From contig BDDD01001367.1 in NCBI GenBank assembly GCA_001972305.1, forward strand, positions 205,488-269,487: a stretch of 64,000 nucleotides of DNA, in the 5' to 3' direction. The DNA comes from Cephalotus follicularis. Lineage: Eukaryota > Streptophyta > Magnoliopsida > Oxalidales > Cephalotaceae. The number at the start of each line of letters is the position of its first letter. Position 1 is the stretch's first letter. Shown piece by piece: positions 33,964 through 46,387 of the stretch. The position numbers and the translations under genes were made by a program. The notes beneath the pieces were generated by a model. It did no database searches. It was not told the DNA's origin and saw only the letters and a list, made by a program, of their open reading frames with translations.

Positions 33964-34931
33964 GAATCAAAGGAAGACAAATCACCTAGTTGTAATTTAT
34001 TGTTTTATACCTTACGAGTAATTGGATGGTATTTTTTAGTCTTTGTGATAGCAAGTAATATCTTCCATGCAAAATCAGTGTCCTTGATGTGTAAGCCATG
34101 TCCATGTGTGGTGTGAGTACATCAACTTTAAAGTTTCAGTTCAATCCAAGACCAACTATCGAACTGCTCGAGGATGTCATGCTTGGAATATTGGGCATTT
34201 TTCCTCATGTTGTTATACAAATCCAATGCATGCAGAAACCAATACGAAATATAACCAACATGTCCATTTGAACTATGAGCTAGAGAGGTCTTTTGACCTT
34301 CGTTTGGGCCATGGCGGCTTGCGTTGCTGCATCATAATAAGATGGCCCATCTCCTCCCTTGCTAAATGCATAATGAGTGGTTTTCTCAGCTGTCTCTTCC
34401 TCCTCCTCTTCTGTACAATGTTTGTCCTCCGAAATTGATTTTGGACAGCTTGAGGATAGCCTTTTTTATTTTCTTATGGTATTCATTTCCTTCCTGATTT
34501 TAACGTTACCAGGATGTTTTCTCATCCAATGATTCAAATATAGGGCTGATAGTCCAGGCCCCAGATTGGATTTGTGGGCAATAATAACACATGAATTTTG
34601 TTCCATTAACATTGATGCAAGCAGACATCCTTTTTCTTTTCTTTAACAACAAAGAACAACAAAACCCTGTCATTTCCACTTTCGTATTGATTAGCATGGA
34701 GCTTAAATTTTAATTTTAATCATCTCGTAATCAATAACCAGCAAGTCGGGAGAGAAATTACAAAAAGATAATTTGCCACAAACCCATATAATACTTTGAG
34801 AAATACAATGGTAACGTGGAGAGCTTTCCTCCAATTGAGAGCTTACAAATACTCATTCAAAGAGGATGAAACTATCCATTAAAATTCCAAAAATAGGATG
34901 ACTTTAGAAATGCATACTGCCCGAATGAGCT
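33964..34931. other. convergent intergenic region between PPR and HUS1
   Basis: This carries the 3' ends of two convergent transcripts. A minus-strand segment that looks coding (34280-34457) is listed separately. Confidence 0.5.
34280..34457 (-). pseudogene. orphan coding-like segment
   Basis: One minus-strand frame, open from about 34457 to a TAG at 34282-34280, reads like a real protein C-terminus: an acidic run TEEEEEETAEKTT, then KGGDGPSYYDAATQAAMAQT and a basic end. No start codon or convincing splice acceptor is close, and I do not recognise the family. It may be a fragment of a retroposed or decayed gene, or a 3' exon of a transcript whose other exons I cannot see. Confidence 0.35.
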
Positions 34932-35891
34932 TCAGTTTGATCCCGGATCAAGTACTGGAAGCCTGCAATGTAAGCTAATTGACTTATCAGTTTGACGAGT
35001 ACCAGGAATGAAGAACTGGAATATCACCGTCAAGCAAGCACCCTGTGGGGCAATCCCATAGAAAGCACAGTCCGGCTTAGCTAGGTGACATTGAAGACTC
35101 TTGGAGAAGTGCCTAACACTAACTTGCACAGACAGAGCATCACCCCTCAGAATTGCCCTCTCTGACCGAGTTTGGGCACTCAAATTCTGATCCTCAGTTG
35201 GGGCTTGGGCCTGATCTCCAAGAATCAACAACTTACGAAACTCAGCACCAAGTGTAATCAAAGTTGTCGAAATCTGAACATGTAGATCCCCATACTTACT
35301 TATAGAGACATTTAGCAGATCGCCAACATGCTTCATACGATCCACAAAGTTCTGCAACTGGTTCAAATCTGGAACTTGAACCAGAGTCTGGGGCAAATCT
35401 TGAGCCATATCTAGAGCAGTTTGAAGTTCAAGAACTTGAGCCCTAGACAACGGTTTTGAGATTGGTACATCTTGGATAACTGCAGACTTGTAACCCTTGG
35501 TTTCAAAAGTAAGGAAAGGCATTGGTTGGGTACAATTTGGAGGAAGCTTCTTCACCAATTTAATCTGCAGGCGATTTGCTGTAGGCCCAGCACCAAATTC
35601 AGTACATATGCTAACACTACTGCGGGCAGCACGAAGGAGAAGGGATATGTCTATGGCAAATGCAATGCGGTCCTCATTCTGGCTTGAAATGCGATAGTCA
35701 TCAAAGAGGGCTTCTTTGCGAAACTGAGCAATGGACTGGATACCGTCACCGTTGAGAAGGTTGTGAAGGAAGATAGCATGATCTCTGGTGAGGAAGAGGT
35801 GGCATATCTTCCCCATCTTTTCCAGGGCTGGTAGGAACCTCCTTTCTAAAAGGCTGACACCATTTTCTGTTACATATGCCTTGAACTTCAT
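34932..35891 (-). CDS. HUS1: HUS1, checkpoint clamp subunit
   Basis: A 319-residue protein in one exon, the usual length for plant HUS1. The N-terminus (MKFKAYVTENGVSLLERRFL) and the block CHLFLTRDHAIFLHNLLNGD are typical of the family, and the sequence covers the whole PCNA-like fold. HUS1 forms the 9-1-1 ring with RAD9 and RAD1, which is loaded at damaged or stalled DNA and activates ATR signalling in the nucleus. A 5' UTR intron is likely: donor CTCTCAAG/GTGGGC at 36443/36442 and acceptor TCTCTTGCAG ending at 35948, with the start codon 56 bases into the next exon. It is convergent with the PPR gene. Confidence 0.95.
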   Translation of the reverse strand: MKFKAYVTENGVSLLERRFLPALEKMGKICHLFLTRDHAIFLHNLLNGDGIQSIAQFRKEALFDDYRISSQNEDRIAFAIDISLLLRAARSSVSICTEFGAGPTANRLQIKLVKKLPPNCTQPMPFLTFETKGYKSAVIQDVPISKPLSRAQVLELQTALDMAQDLPQTLVQVPDLNQLQNFVDRMKHVGDLLNVSISKYGDLHVQISTTLITLGAEFRKLLILGDQAQAPTEDQNLSAQTRSERAILRGDALSVQVSVRHFSKSLQCHLAKPDCAFYGIAPQGACLTVIFQFFIPGTRQTDKSISLHCRLPVLDPGSN

Positions 35892-36490
35892 CTCTACCTT
35901 TTATCTATGCTCAATTCTCACGAAAATATTAAAGATACCGCTGCAGCCTGCAAGAGAGATTGATAAAAAAAATCATCCCAATGTGTAAAAAACGAAGAAA
36001 AAGCTCATACTATGCAATGTGAGCATTTCTCTAAATGCAGGTATATTTGGTAGAGATGATGCAATAGTAAATAAAAACCACTACAAAAATAACCATTAGT
36101 AAAATCAAAATGCTTGTAAATCATCCTCATCAACAGTGTGAATATCAATACACTTGGCATAAATAACCATATTAAATGATGGAAAACATAGCAACAGTTT
36201 GTCCACAATTTAGAAACGAAATCTAACAGCGAATAATTTTATTTGTTAATTTGATACAATTATGAATTAAAAAGTAACTAAATACTTCTACTCATTTTTA
36301 TTTTTTTAATTTGAAAATATGCTCCGATAAAAAGCAGAAATATGTAGTACACAAAAGATTATAACTTTTTCCCATTTTGTTTAACTATAAATTTCTCGAG
36401 AAGCAAACAGAAATTTAGGGTTTCAATAGCCAGAATGCCCACCTTGAGAGAGAGAGGATTCTCTCCGGCGCCAAAGTTTATGAAAGGGCG
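35892..36490 (-). promoter_or_regulatory. HUS1: 5' UTR exons and intron of HUS1
   Basis: A GC-richer block near 36440-36480 on the minus strand (with CGCCGGAGAGAATCC) probably holds the transcript start. The inferred intron runs 36442-35948, with an acceptor preceded by a T-rich tract. Inference from splice consensus only. Confidence 0.5.
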
Positions 36491-37501
36491 AACTTGGTGA
36501 TGAGAGATTTTTTTTATATATATCTAAAATTGCTTTAGTTTTATTATTATTATTATTATTATAAAAAAAAACTAAGACAATAACGGCAATTAAAAAGGGT
36601 GATTAACAGCATGTCGTAACTATCATTATTTATTGTCAATGCACAGTTTAAGCTTTAAACTGTAGGACTTATCTTGTGTAGAGTAGAATGCTCAAAGGTT
36701 GTCTAAGTGTTTTAACAAAAAAAAAAATTGTTTTAACAAAAAATATTTAAGTTGACAGACACAATCAATAATATAAATATATATTATTATTTTTAAAAAA
36801 ATTTAAATAAAAATATATATCATTTTATGATCTCATGTATCACATAATAAGCTATATTTAGCTAAGAATATCTCTTGATTGACATAGGCATCTAGTTTAC
36901 TAACCAAAAAGAAAAGAAAAAAAAAACGACTTAGCTTTATGAATTTACGAGATTGTTTTTCTAAAATATTATGCTAAGTTAATTGCAATTTGGAGAAATT
37001 TTTGCCCAATATTAGACAGACAACTAATGCATTCCACTTATTGAACATGGTTCTATGGTAGGTCTACAACTGCTGAATGCCAAAGTTATTTATCAGCCAA
37101 ACATCTTTTGATTAGATCCGATCACAAAGGCAAAAGATTTTTATTTTACATGGATCTGATCTATGTAGACGAAATAAAAAAAATTTAGGTAGACCTACCG
37201 TGATCATTCTCTCTCTTTCTATAATAAAAAACATTTTTGATAAAGATATTAGATATATTCATAATAAACCTCGTTCTGTCTATCTAAGAATTTTCTTCAA
37301 AATGTAAATTATTTTCCTCTCATGTCGTTTACATGAATAAGCACAAGATAATGTATTCATGCAACATAGTGAAAGGTGACAAAGAAAACAATATACTGTT
37401 TCACATTTTGTTTAGATCTATACTGTAAGACCTTCAAGCAATATCATGAATTTCTTTATAGATGTTCTATATATAAACATCTAGGGCCTTAATCTTTGTC
37501 A
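36491..37501. other. intergenic region, no gene seen
   Basis: AT-rich, with a TTA trinucleotide run near 36540-36563. Open frames are short. Confidence 0.5.
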
Positions 37502-39505
37502 TTACTCTTGATGACCCTCTACAATATGAAGCTTGCTCAATATTCTGTCTAATGCTCGTAACGTAATCTTGTAACGATCCTGTGATTTCCTCCCTTCCTC
37601 GACCACCTGCATCAGTCGTTTATATAGATGATCGTATCTGTGCACCGGGTTATTAGTATCGATACCACCACAGCTGTGATCAAGAACATAAGTTCGCTTA
37701 ACATCCTTCCTCCATCGTGCAAGAATGTATTGAGGTGGGATCTCTTCGATGCCATTCTGGTTAAGTACTCTCAACGCATGCCTGCATAGATATCCTCTCA
37801 AATTGAACAAGCCGCATATGCAAAGAACCTCCATTTCTGATGCATTGTACAAAACCTCAAAATCCTTAGGTTCCCTTCTATTTCCGTCAACTTCAACATG
37901 ATCTTTGACTATGTATGTTATAACTGGCCCATCACCAATCATTTGTCTGCTATAACAATAGTACATTCCTTCCACCTCTTTTTCAAATTTCCTTAATATG
38001 TCATTTGTGTACAGCTTTGAGAGTTGCAGCTCATAATGACACCTAGCTTTAAGCATAGAAACCGGTTTTCCAGAATCCACATCAGCCAAAGCCTCAAGCT
38101 GACGATTTGTCTGTAAAGTTTTATCATACTTATCTAAAAATACTTTCAAAGGGGTATGCCGGTCCAGAAATACTGCAAAATATGATGTCACAACATCATT
38201 TTGATGGATAGGAAACATCCCAGCCAAAAACGTCTCCTTCAAATAAACTGGGACCCACTGTTTCCGGTCCTCATATAAATCCTGAATCCACTGATAATCC
38301 CCAATTCCATGGCGTTGGATCATGTCCTCCCAAGCTGCCTCAAATTCCTCTGGCCTCAAAGAGGAATAAACTGCTCTATTCAATGCCACTCTAATCGCTT
38401 CATATTCAAACGATCCACTCAATTTGTCTGGAACTTTTTGCATGATGCGTGGTAAACAAAGACAATGAGTAGCTTTAGGGAAAACATCTGCAACAGAAGC
38501 TTGCAGTTCTATACATTCATCAGTCATGATGGCTTGGGGAGGGCGCCCTAACATACATGTAAGCCATGCCCTAAACAACCATGTGTATGATTCTACAGTC
38601 TCAGTTGCAAGTAAGCCACAACCCAACAACAAAGATTGTCCATGGTGATTAACTCCCATGAATGAAACCAGCGGTGTTTCATATTTGTCTGCCAAGCATG
38701 TAGAGTCAATTGCAACAACATCACCAAAATAATGATAAGCAACCCTCGACCTTGCATCGATCCAGAACAAATTCCTCAAACACCCTTTCTCATTGAGATC
38801 CATAACATAAAAGAAATTTGGATCCATCAATTGCAATCGACCAAAAAAGCTATGAATAGCTTGGGCATCTCCTTCTTTAAGCTTCAATTGATTCGAATGC
38901 GGAACATTATTTCCAAGTTTTCCTTCATTGACATCTAAACTTCCATCACCGTCAGTATCTATAATCACAGTACGAAATAGCCTGACTGTTTGCACTTCTT
39001 CAGGAGCATCTAAGTGTAATGTTCTTTTGGTTCCAGCGCCTGTTTGCTTGTGAGATTTATAAAACTTTCCACTGGCTGGGCTAATCAAGTGGTTGTGATC
39101 AAGCTCCCCTTCAATAATTCTCCACCTTTTGTTTTCCATCAACCTGAACTTGATCATTGCCGGACAACCAGTTCTTGTCTCGGGCCTTGGGCGGTTCGCT
39201 TCGCTTCTCTTCTTGAACCCAGCACTACTGCAACTAAGTTTACCTCTGTATCTCTCTTTACTCTTTCTATACCATGTATTGCTTACTCTAACACCAAAAC
39301 CTTGCTCCTTGGCATAGCAATTGTAGAAGTAATACACATCCTCGTAAGACTCAAATTCCATTCCAACAGCAGGGGGCAAGGGATTCTCACCTTGAATTAC
39401 GCCGCCTTGATTTACATATTCGGTCATTGCACAATCACCTTCTATCTCATATCCATCAGCATCATCATCACCCACCGGCTCAGTGTTGAGAGAAACTTCA
39501 TCCAT
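37502..39505 (-). CDS. FAR1-RELATED SEQUENCE protein, FRS6/FRS8 type (tandem copy 1)
   Basis: A 667-residue protein in one coding exon. Domains: an acidic N-terminus; a FAR1 DNA-binding zinc region at about 50-140 (C92, C114, H137, H139); a MULE transposase-like domain at about 262-358 (D267 in VVAIDST, D329 in IMTDE); and a SWIM zinc finger at about 560-578 (CIC at 562-564, CRH at 574-576). FRS proteins descend from Mutator-like transposases and act as transcription factors in light and developmental responses. A histidine conserved in the two neighbours (LSH) is arginine here (LPR, near 353). The ATG follows TCATAG and probably starts right after a splice acceptor, as in copy 2, so the 5' UTR exon would lie upstream near 39.97-40.1 kb. 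Confidence 0.92.
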   Translation of the reverse strand: MDEVSLNTEPVGDDDADGYEIEGDCAMTEYVNQGGVIQGENPLPPAVGMEFESYEDVYYFYNCYAKEQGFGVRVSNTWYRKSKERYRGKLSCSSAGFKKRSEANRPRPETRTGCPAMIKFRLMENKRWRIIEGELDHNHLISPASGKFYKSHKQTGAGTKRTLHLDAPEEVQTVRLFRTVIIDTDGDGSLDVNEGKLGNNVPHSNQLKLKEGDAQAIHSFFGRLQLMDPNFFYVMDLNEKGCLRNLFWIDARSRVAYHYFGDVVAIDSTCLADKYETPLVSFMGVNHHGQSLLLGCGLLATETVESYTWLFRAWLTCMLGRPPQAIMTDECIELQASVADVFPKATHCLCLPRIMQKVPDKLSGSFEYEAIRVALNRAVYSSLRPEEFEAAWEDMIQRHGIGDYQWIQDLYEDRKQWVPVYLKETFLAGMFPIHQNDVVTSYFAVFLDRHTPLKVFLDKYDKTLQTNRQLEALADVDSGKPVSMLKARCHYELQLSKLYTNDILRKFEKEVEGMYYCYSRQMIGDGPVITYIVKDHVEVDGNRREPKDFEVLYNASEMEVLCICGLFNLRGYLCRHALRVLNQNGIEEIPPQYILARWRKDVKRTYVLDHSCGGIDTNNPVHRYDHLYKRLMQVVEEGRKSQDRYKITLRALDRILSKLHIVEGHQE

Positions 39506-41287
39506 CTATGACAATTGCTGAAGCAATGATGGAAGTACCTAAAGTTTAAAAAAAAAAAAAAAAGGTTGGAATATAGAAATCAACAATTTCATCAAAATGA
39601 GTACCTATCATTTTCTAAGATGGTGTGAGGATCCAAAAGATACACCACAGGTCGAAACTTCAACACAAGTCCTACCTTGACTGTTGTGGCAGCAAAATCC
39701 TCCAATATATACACACACTCTAAGATTTCACAAAAACAATGACCCTTTATAGGAAATAGATTAAGAGTTAGTTAATTAGGTAATTTGACTCATTTTACAA
39801 AATGGGTGGCTCTTAGAAATTCACCTTAAATTAATCTTTTCCCCATAAAAAATGGCAAATATTTTGATTTACCTCCATTTTTTTTTTTTACAATGAATGA
39901 CAACATGCAGACAAATAACATGAAAATTGTTTGCAAAAAAAGAGTGAAGAAACTAAAATTGTACGGACCAACCTGAAAATTTTGTCTGGGAAGTTGTGTT
40001 GGTTGAGTCAATTGAAGTACATTAACAGTTTGATGAATCCTATGATTTTGAGGTTTGGGAGATACAGGGTTTTTAGTGGAATTTTGGTCAGCATTTGAGG
40101 ATATTTCACTCAGTCCAAATTTATTGATTTATATGAGAAAAACCCCTACTTCTTTTTGATAATTTCATAATTACCCTTTGAGTTTTAAATAATAGGCATA
40201 AGACCCTTTAAGCTTACTAAAATTATCTACTGAACTTCAAAACAGATTTATCGAAAATCTTCCGTACTTTTAATTCCCCCATCCTCCAACTTACACTATT
40301 ATCTTCTTCTTTTTTTCACTATTTTTCACAACTTCTCTTCAGTGGTTTTTCTCTAACTTTCTGTCATTTCTTTTCTTTTTGGGAAAACTGTCAAAAAAGT
40401 GCCCGCAGGCACTGTTGCGTATGGGCCAAAATTTTGCCTTATCGGGGTTGGGTAAGGCAATTTGTTTTTTCAAAATATAATTTTTTTAAGGTGATAATTT
40501 AGTTTATATATTTGAAGTATTTATACTTAAAAATTGATATATATAATCGAACAGTAAATCTAACAATTGAATTTACTAAATAAACAGAATAAATTAAAAA
40601 AATTATATTTTTTTTAAAAGGTCCAACCGATAAAACATGTAAGAACACCTGACAATACCCAAAAAATCTAAAAATATTTAATGATTGAATTTATAAAATG
40701 TACATAATAGATTTCAGCGCACTTACTACATATCTTATTAGATAAATATGTAAAACTGTTAGATTTAATTGTTTTGATATATAGATTATACATGTTAATT
40801 TTTAAGTTAATCGAACATTAATAATTACATCCGCAAATTAAACCCTAACAAAAAAAAAATTGACCTTTAAAAGTTAAAAAAATAAATAAAGGCAAAGTAA
40901 GTGAAACGGGCTCGTTTGGGCGCCTGCAAGCTTTGCATTTTCCCTATCAAACATACCTCTTTTTTCCCTATCAGACATAGGTACAAAGTTATTACAAAGG
41001 AGTTGTTCCGTTTATATACCATCTCTTGCTGCGTGTGCATTTTACACAATATACTGAGAGTGATAATATTATGCATAAATTAGAGGAGTACAACTTCACA
41101 AGCTAAAACTTGGGTTAATTGGAGAGAAGAATAAATTATGTACAAGTTACACCACATAATCTCTTTGCATTTATGATATTGACAATCTGCACTGCAACAG
41201 ATTGAAGTAACCTGCATTAACAATGGGGGATAAAATGGAGAAATCTTCAATTTTAATTACAAAAAATGTTGCACCTATCAGTGTAAG
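39506..41287. other. spacer between FRS copies 1 and 2
   Basis: Probably holds the 5' UTR exon and promoter of copy 1 (a possible donor in TTTTCAG/GTTGGTCC near 39970 on the minus strand) and the 3' UTR of copy 2. No other gene seen. Confidence 0.45.
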
Positions 41288-43291
41288 CTATGCTTGCTTG
41301 TCTTCTACATCATGTACCCTATTTAAAGACTCTTCAAAACTTTGCAGTGCAGCCTTGTAATGGTCTAAGGAAATTACCCCCTCCTCTACAACTTGCAAGG
41401 CACTTCTATACAACTGATTAAACCATTGGATATGATCAACAACATCACCTTTATCGGAGACATGATCAGGAATGTGCAAGCGTTTGTAATCCTTTTTCCA
41501 CCGAGCGAGAATGTATTTAGAGGGGATTTCCTCCACTCCATTAAAGTTTAGCACACACAACGCATGCCGACACAAATAACCATAGAAGTTAAAGCAGCTG
41601 CAAATGCAACGAACCTCACCAGCAGTTCTATTATACATAACTTCGTAATCCCTAATTTCTCTCCGATTTCCTTCGCCCAAAACACGCTCCTTGACCAAGA
41701 ATATTATGATTGGGCCATCAATGTGTAACTGTGTTGTACTAAAACACGAATACATCTCCTCCACCTCTAATTGGAAATTCCGAAATATTTCTCTCGTGTA
41801 CACTTTGGACAGATGTGACTCAAAAGAGCATCTTGTCTTAAGCGCGGGGCTTGAATTTCTTGACTGAATATCAGCAATAGATTCTTCCTTGTGCTTCTTT
41901 TGTAAAGCTAATTCATACTTATCCAGAAACTCTTTCAATGGAGTCTGTTTGTGCACATATCTGTCAAAAAATGGATTTAACGTCTCACCTGGCCGTGCAG
42001 CAGCCATTCCAGCAAAACATGTGTCCTTCAAATAAACAGGAGCCCATTGAACTCGGTCTTCGTATAAACATCGAAGCCACTCATGATCACCAACTCCAAA
42101 CCACTGGACCATAAATCCCCAAGCTGCTTCAAATTCAATCACTTTAAGTGTTTCATAAACTGCTGTATTCAATGCCTTTCTAATTGCATCATAATTGCGC
42201 AATCCCCCCAAATTTTCTGGGACTCTTTTCATAATATGTGACAAACCAAAAAGATGATGGGAACTAGGAAACACCTCTGCAATTGCACTTTGCAATGACT
42301 TGCACCTGTCCGTAATGATAGTTTGGGGAGTGCATCCCAGTGCACATGTTAAAAATGCTTTAAATAACCAAGTATAAGACTCTGCTGTCTGACCTGCAAG
42401 CAGGCCACAACCCAGCAAAACAGATTGCGCGTGGTGGTTGATTCCAACAAAAGCCACAAGCGGGATTTCATATTTGTTGGAGATATATGTGTTGTCAATA
42501 TAAATAACATCTCCAAAGTAAGCACATGAAGCCCTTGACCTAGCATCAACCCAGAACACATTCCTCAGCCCCCCTTCATCATTGAGATCCATCAAGTAAA
42601 AAAAGTTTGAATTAGTCAATTGCATACGGCAAAGATAGTTATAAATAGCTTGTGTGTCACCTCTTTTAAAATTCAGTTGGTTATGATGATCTAAAAGATT
42701 CTCGACTTCTCTTGGATTACAATTTGCATTTCCATTACCCCCTGCATCAATTACAAGTGCTCGGTACAACTTAATTGTCCGTACTTCTGCATCAGAACTT
42801 GCCTGCGACTTCCTCTTAGTTCCAGTGCCCATTTTCTTAATTGATTTGTAGATTTTGGAACCTAATAAGTGGTTGTGTTCGAGGGTAACTTCAAGTATTC
42901 GCCACCTTTTGGAATCCACCAACCGCATCCTTACCATTGCAGGACAACCAGTTCTTGTTTCCTTCCTTAAACGGTTTACATCTTTAATTCTTTTAAATCC
43001 TTGGCTGCTGCAACAAAGCACTGCACCGTACTTCTCTCTACTATTCCTCTTGAACCATGAATTCTTAACTCTAACACGAAACCCCATTTCCTTAGCATAG
43101 CAGTTGTAGTAATTATAAGCATCATCATATGTCTCAAACTCCATTCCAACAGCAGGAGCGACAAATTCTTTCTTTGCTTCATGAACACCATTATGACCAT
43201 CGAATGTTACTGGGATACCATTTCTCTCTTTCAAAATCTCATCGTGTTCACTGTCAGGCACTTGCTCGCTGCTATGAGGAGCTTCTTCCAT
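41288..43291 (-). CDS. FRS6: FAR1-RELATED SEQUENCE 6-like protein (tandem copy 2)
   Basis: I place the start at the ATG at 43291-43289, giving 667 residues, the same length as copy 1. The open frame continues upstream to 43417, but that extension (a hydrophobic run encoded by TTTATATTTATATTACAG on the minus strand) is the polypyrimidine tract and acceptor of a 5' UTR intron. Domains in order: FAR1 zinc region at about 52-145, MULE transposase-like domain at about 265-360, and SWIM finger near 562-580 (CICSCFNFYGYLCRHALCVL). Of the three copies this one looks closest to Arabidopsis FRS6 as I remember it, including the C-terminus ending in VEDKQA. A non-coding first exon ends at 43713 (CCCAC/GTAAGC). 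Confidence 0.92.
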   Translation of the reverse strand: MEEAPHSSEQVPDSEHDEILKERNGIPVTFDGHNGVHEAKKEFVAPAVGMEFETYDDAYNYYNCYAKEMGFRVRVKNSWFKRNSREKYGAVLCCSSQGFKRIKDVNRLRKETRTGCPAMVRMRLVDSKRWRILEVTLEHNHLLGSKIYKSIKKMGTGTKRKSQASSDAEVRTIKLYRALVIDAGGNGNANCNPREVENLLDHHNQLNFKRGDTQAIYNYLCRMQLTNSNFFYLMDLNDEGGLRNVFWVDARSRASCAYFGDVIYIDNTYISNKYEIPLVAFVGINHHAQSVLLGCGLLAGQTAESYTWLFKAFLTCALGCTPQTIITDRCKSLQSAIAEVFPSSHHLFGLSHIMKRVPENLGGLRNYDAIRKALNTAVYETLKVIEFEAAWGFMVQWFGVGDHEWLRCLYEDRVQWAPVYLKDTCFAGMAAARPGETLNPFFDRYVHKQTPLKEFLDKYELALQKKHKEESIADIQSRNSSPALKTRCSFESHLSKVYTREIFRNFQLEVEEMYSCFSTTQLHIDGPIIIFLVKERVLGEGNRREIRDYEVMYNRTAGEVRCICSCFNFYGYLCRHALCVLNFNGVEEIPSKYILARWKKDYKRLHIPDHVSDKGDVVDHIQWFNQLYRSALQVVEEGVISLDHYKAALQSFEESLNRVHDVEDKQA

Positions 43292-43870
43292 CTGTAATAT
43301 AAATATAAATATAAATATAAATAAGCTAAGCAGCAAACAAGCGATGAATATGAAGTTGTCCACTATGTATATAATTACTATATATACTTTAAATTCATTG
43401 GCATTGCTATACTGCATTTTAATTTAGTTAAATGTAGCAGGTAAACACTAAATAATTACACAATTTAAAATTATTTCTCTCTTTAAACAACTTCTAAACA
43501 CAAGACAAGCATATCAACACTACATTCACAATCAGCCAGTACAATTTCACAGAAGATATAAACTTTTCTTCATTTCCAATTAATTTTTTAAACAATATAT
43601 AAAAAGCAAGCAAGCAATGGGTTATACAAACTTCCAATTTCAAAAGCAAACCCTAATTTAAGACAAAAAGAATCAATTAAAGGAAAGTATCTGAGGATTT
43701 GAAAGAGCTTACGTGGGTTTAATAAAGTGGATCCGGAAACGAGGATCCGGTGACCCGAGAAAAGATGGTTGTTAGCTGACAGACGGCTGTCGTTTAACAC
43801 TTTCTTTTTGTCTGTTGAAGGAAGCAAGTGAGCTCGACCGGTTGTTTTAGTGTTTCCGGGTTTGGTTCAT
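43292..43870 (-). promoter_or_regulatory. 5' UTR exon and intron of FRS copy 2
   Basis: The donor CCCAC/GTAAGC (GT at 43712-43711) and an acceptor ending at 43292 directly before the ATG define a 421-bp intron. The upstream exon (about 43870-43713) has no ATG in frame with the coding exon. Confidence 0.65.
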
Positions 43871-46387
43871 TGTCAAGTTTTGTTTTACAATTGCTTAGTA
43901 TGATTGTGCCACGTCACTATTAGATGCCATCGTGTGGCTCAGACTTTAATTACATAATTATTCGTGATGGTTATCCCAAGCCTTAGTATTATTATTTATT
44001 TATTTTATACAAAATGCAACCATTACGGCGTTATCCGTAGGAGAAGTAGTCACCGTACCATACGATAGACCAAAAATTACTTGTTACAACATCTTAGTGT
44101 TATTTTCTAATTCTAATAATGATGTCATTGTTTCAGTTAATTTTTTGGTTAAGTAACCTCACTTTCTCTTAATTTCAAGTCTTTTAATAAAATCTTTTAA
44201 TCTTATTTTTAGACCCATCGAGAATTCAATTGACTAAAACTTTTACTATTTTAGTTAAGTAACAATCACGATAATCATCTCTTTTAATTGGGAATTAATT
44301 TAAACAAACAATGAATTATAAATTGATTAAAAATCTTGTGAAATTAACCAACTTCATTTTGTGTTATGGGCAAAGATATTCAATAACGGACCAGGTGTTA
44401 AGTATTTGTAAAAAAATTGATAATTAAAAAATAAAATCAAGTTGTTTTTAGTTGAGTTTGTTAGAATAATAGCATAAACTAGTGTGTTACTAGCAATTTG
44501 TTTCGGGTTTATATTTTAGTTCTTTTATCAAGAAAAGTAAAAATGTGATAGATAGCTTATGAGAATATAAATTGTTTAGTTGAGCTTAAGTATGAGAATA
44601 ATAAGGTAAAATTAGAAGAATTGTAAATATAACTCTTGAAAAATAATAGTTTTATAATCAGTAAATAATAATTTATAATTGAATACAACACAAATATAAC
44701 ATCTAATTTTAAATAGTACTTATTCTAGTATAAGTATAATTTATTATGCATTCATTTTTCATTTACAATCACTTGTTGACGACAATAATAATTGAATGTT
44801 TTTATTGTTATATCTATATCAATTAGAATGCTTATATTTGTTAATAATTTATATGTGTAGTCAATTGTTTATTAATGAAATGTTTAGTATTGTTTTAAAT
44901 TTATAATGTTTTAATTATGTGATTGACATATCCAATAAAATAAGAGGAATTCAAAAAATAAAATGTAATTAACTTAGAAATTCCTTATATGTATATGAGA
45001 AATTGATAATTGAATGAAAAATATTTTACTCTAATTTTTGAAACATTCCTTGTCTGTGTTTGGAGTTACCTAGTTTTTAATATCTTGATTATATTTTTTT
45101 TTACTGATTTTTTTAGTTTTTTATCACTGTTTATTAGTTATGTAATTTACCCAATAATTAATGTGTAATAATATTATGTAATGTCAATATCCAAACTTTA
45201 CATTGCATCTCACATATATAAATGTGTCAATAAATTAGCATGCTATACAGAAACAGATAAACGAAAAGACAAATGTACAATGGAGAGTAAGATAAATTGA
45301 AAAAGAAATAAACGTAAAGTTAAAATAGGTAAGTTATTGTTAAGAAAACTAAAAAATAATGAAATGTAGAAAAGCACATTCACATGTCTTAGGTTATATA
45401 ATAATTACATCGTTGCCGTAAATATTTATACATGGAGGTGTTAAATAGACAATTAACACTAAACATTGAATTGGGCAATTCTAACAACTATTCACCGTAA
45501 CGGAGACGATCCGAATTGAATTATTAAAATATCATTAATGATTGTATTATTAAAAATCAAAACTATCATCAATATAATAATTTGACAACTCAATTGTGAT
45601 GATATTACAATTATAATTAATATCGTTATTCATCATATTACAATTGAATGACTCAGATTATATACCGCATCGTTGTTGTAAATATTTCTAAAGGGCAGAA
45701 ATAAAACAAATAATCGTTACTGTACTTCAATTTTAGAATATAATAATGTTTTTTGACCTAAGTCATTTTCTGGTCCGACTTGAGAGACCTTATTCTGAGA
45801 TTACTCCGACATTTGAGACTTAGTACCGAGATGACTTGAAATGAGGATTTCAAGATAACATTTTAAAACCATTCATTTAATCTAACCTTTAGAACATTGA
45901 TTCAGATTTTCATTTTAAGGGGAATAAAATCACATTTTTTAACATCTCATTCCTTAAGAAGAAGATTCTTCTTAATTTTTGGTGAAATAACATTCTCATA
46001 TTTTATAAGAATGTTTAAGCAATATGAGAATCACATTTCCAAACAAGTTTTTCAAATCCGCGATCCAAACTCAGGCATGAGAATCACATTCCAAAAAGTG
46101 TTGAACGACAACTCTAACTAAACTTGAATATCTCTGACAAAAAAATCATATTTCCAGAATATTGAAAAATAACCCGAATCCCGAGCATACAATTAAATTT
46201 GAATGCATATTTAGGGTACCAATAAAAACACGATTATTAACAACTACTGTACCCCAATAAGACTTTACCAAGAACATTCACCGAAATTATCAGGGAAACA
46301 TAGGGTAAGGGCAGACCGAAGAGCTTGGCACATAGAAGAGATAACATAATGCTACAAAGAATTATACACATTATCATTAACAATTAA
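43871..46387. other. intergenic region between FRS copies 2 and 3
   Basis: Very AT-rich. The only open frames are short and not gene-like. Some internal inverted AT-rich words near 45500-45660 may be an old repeat. Nothing else supported. Confidence 0.5.

Noticed and set aside
43292-43417. Hydrophobic N-terminal extension of FRS copy 2 as a membrane anchor
   Set aside because: The run comes from repeated TTTATA ending in a CAG acceptor directly before an ATG. It is the end of a 5' UTR intron.
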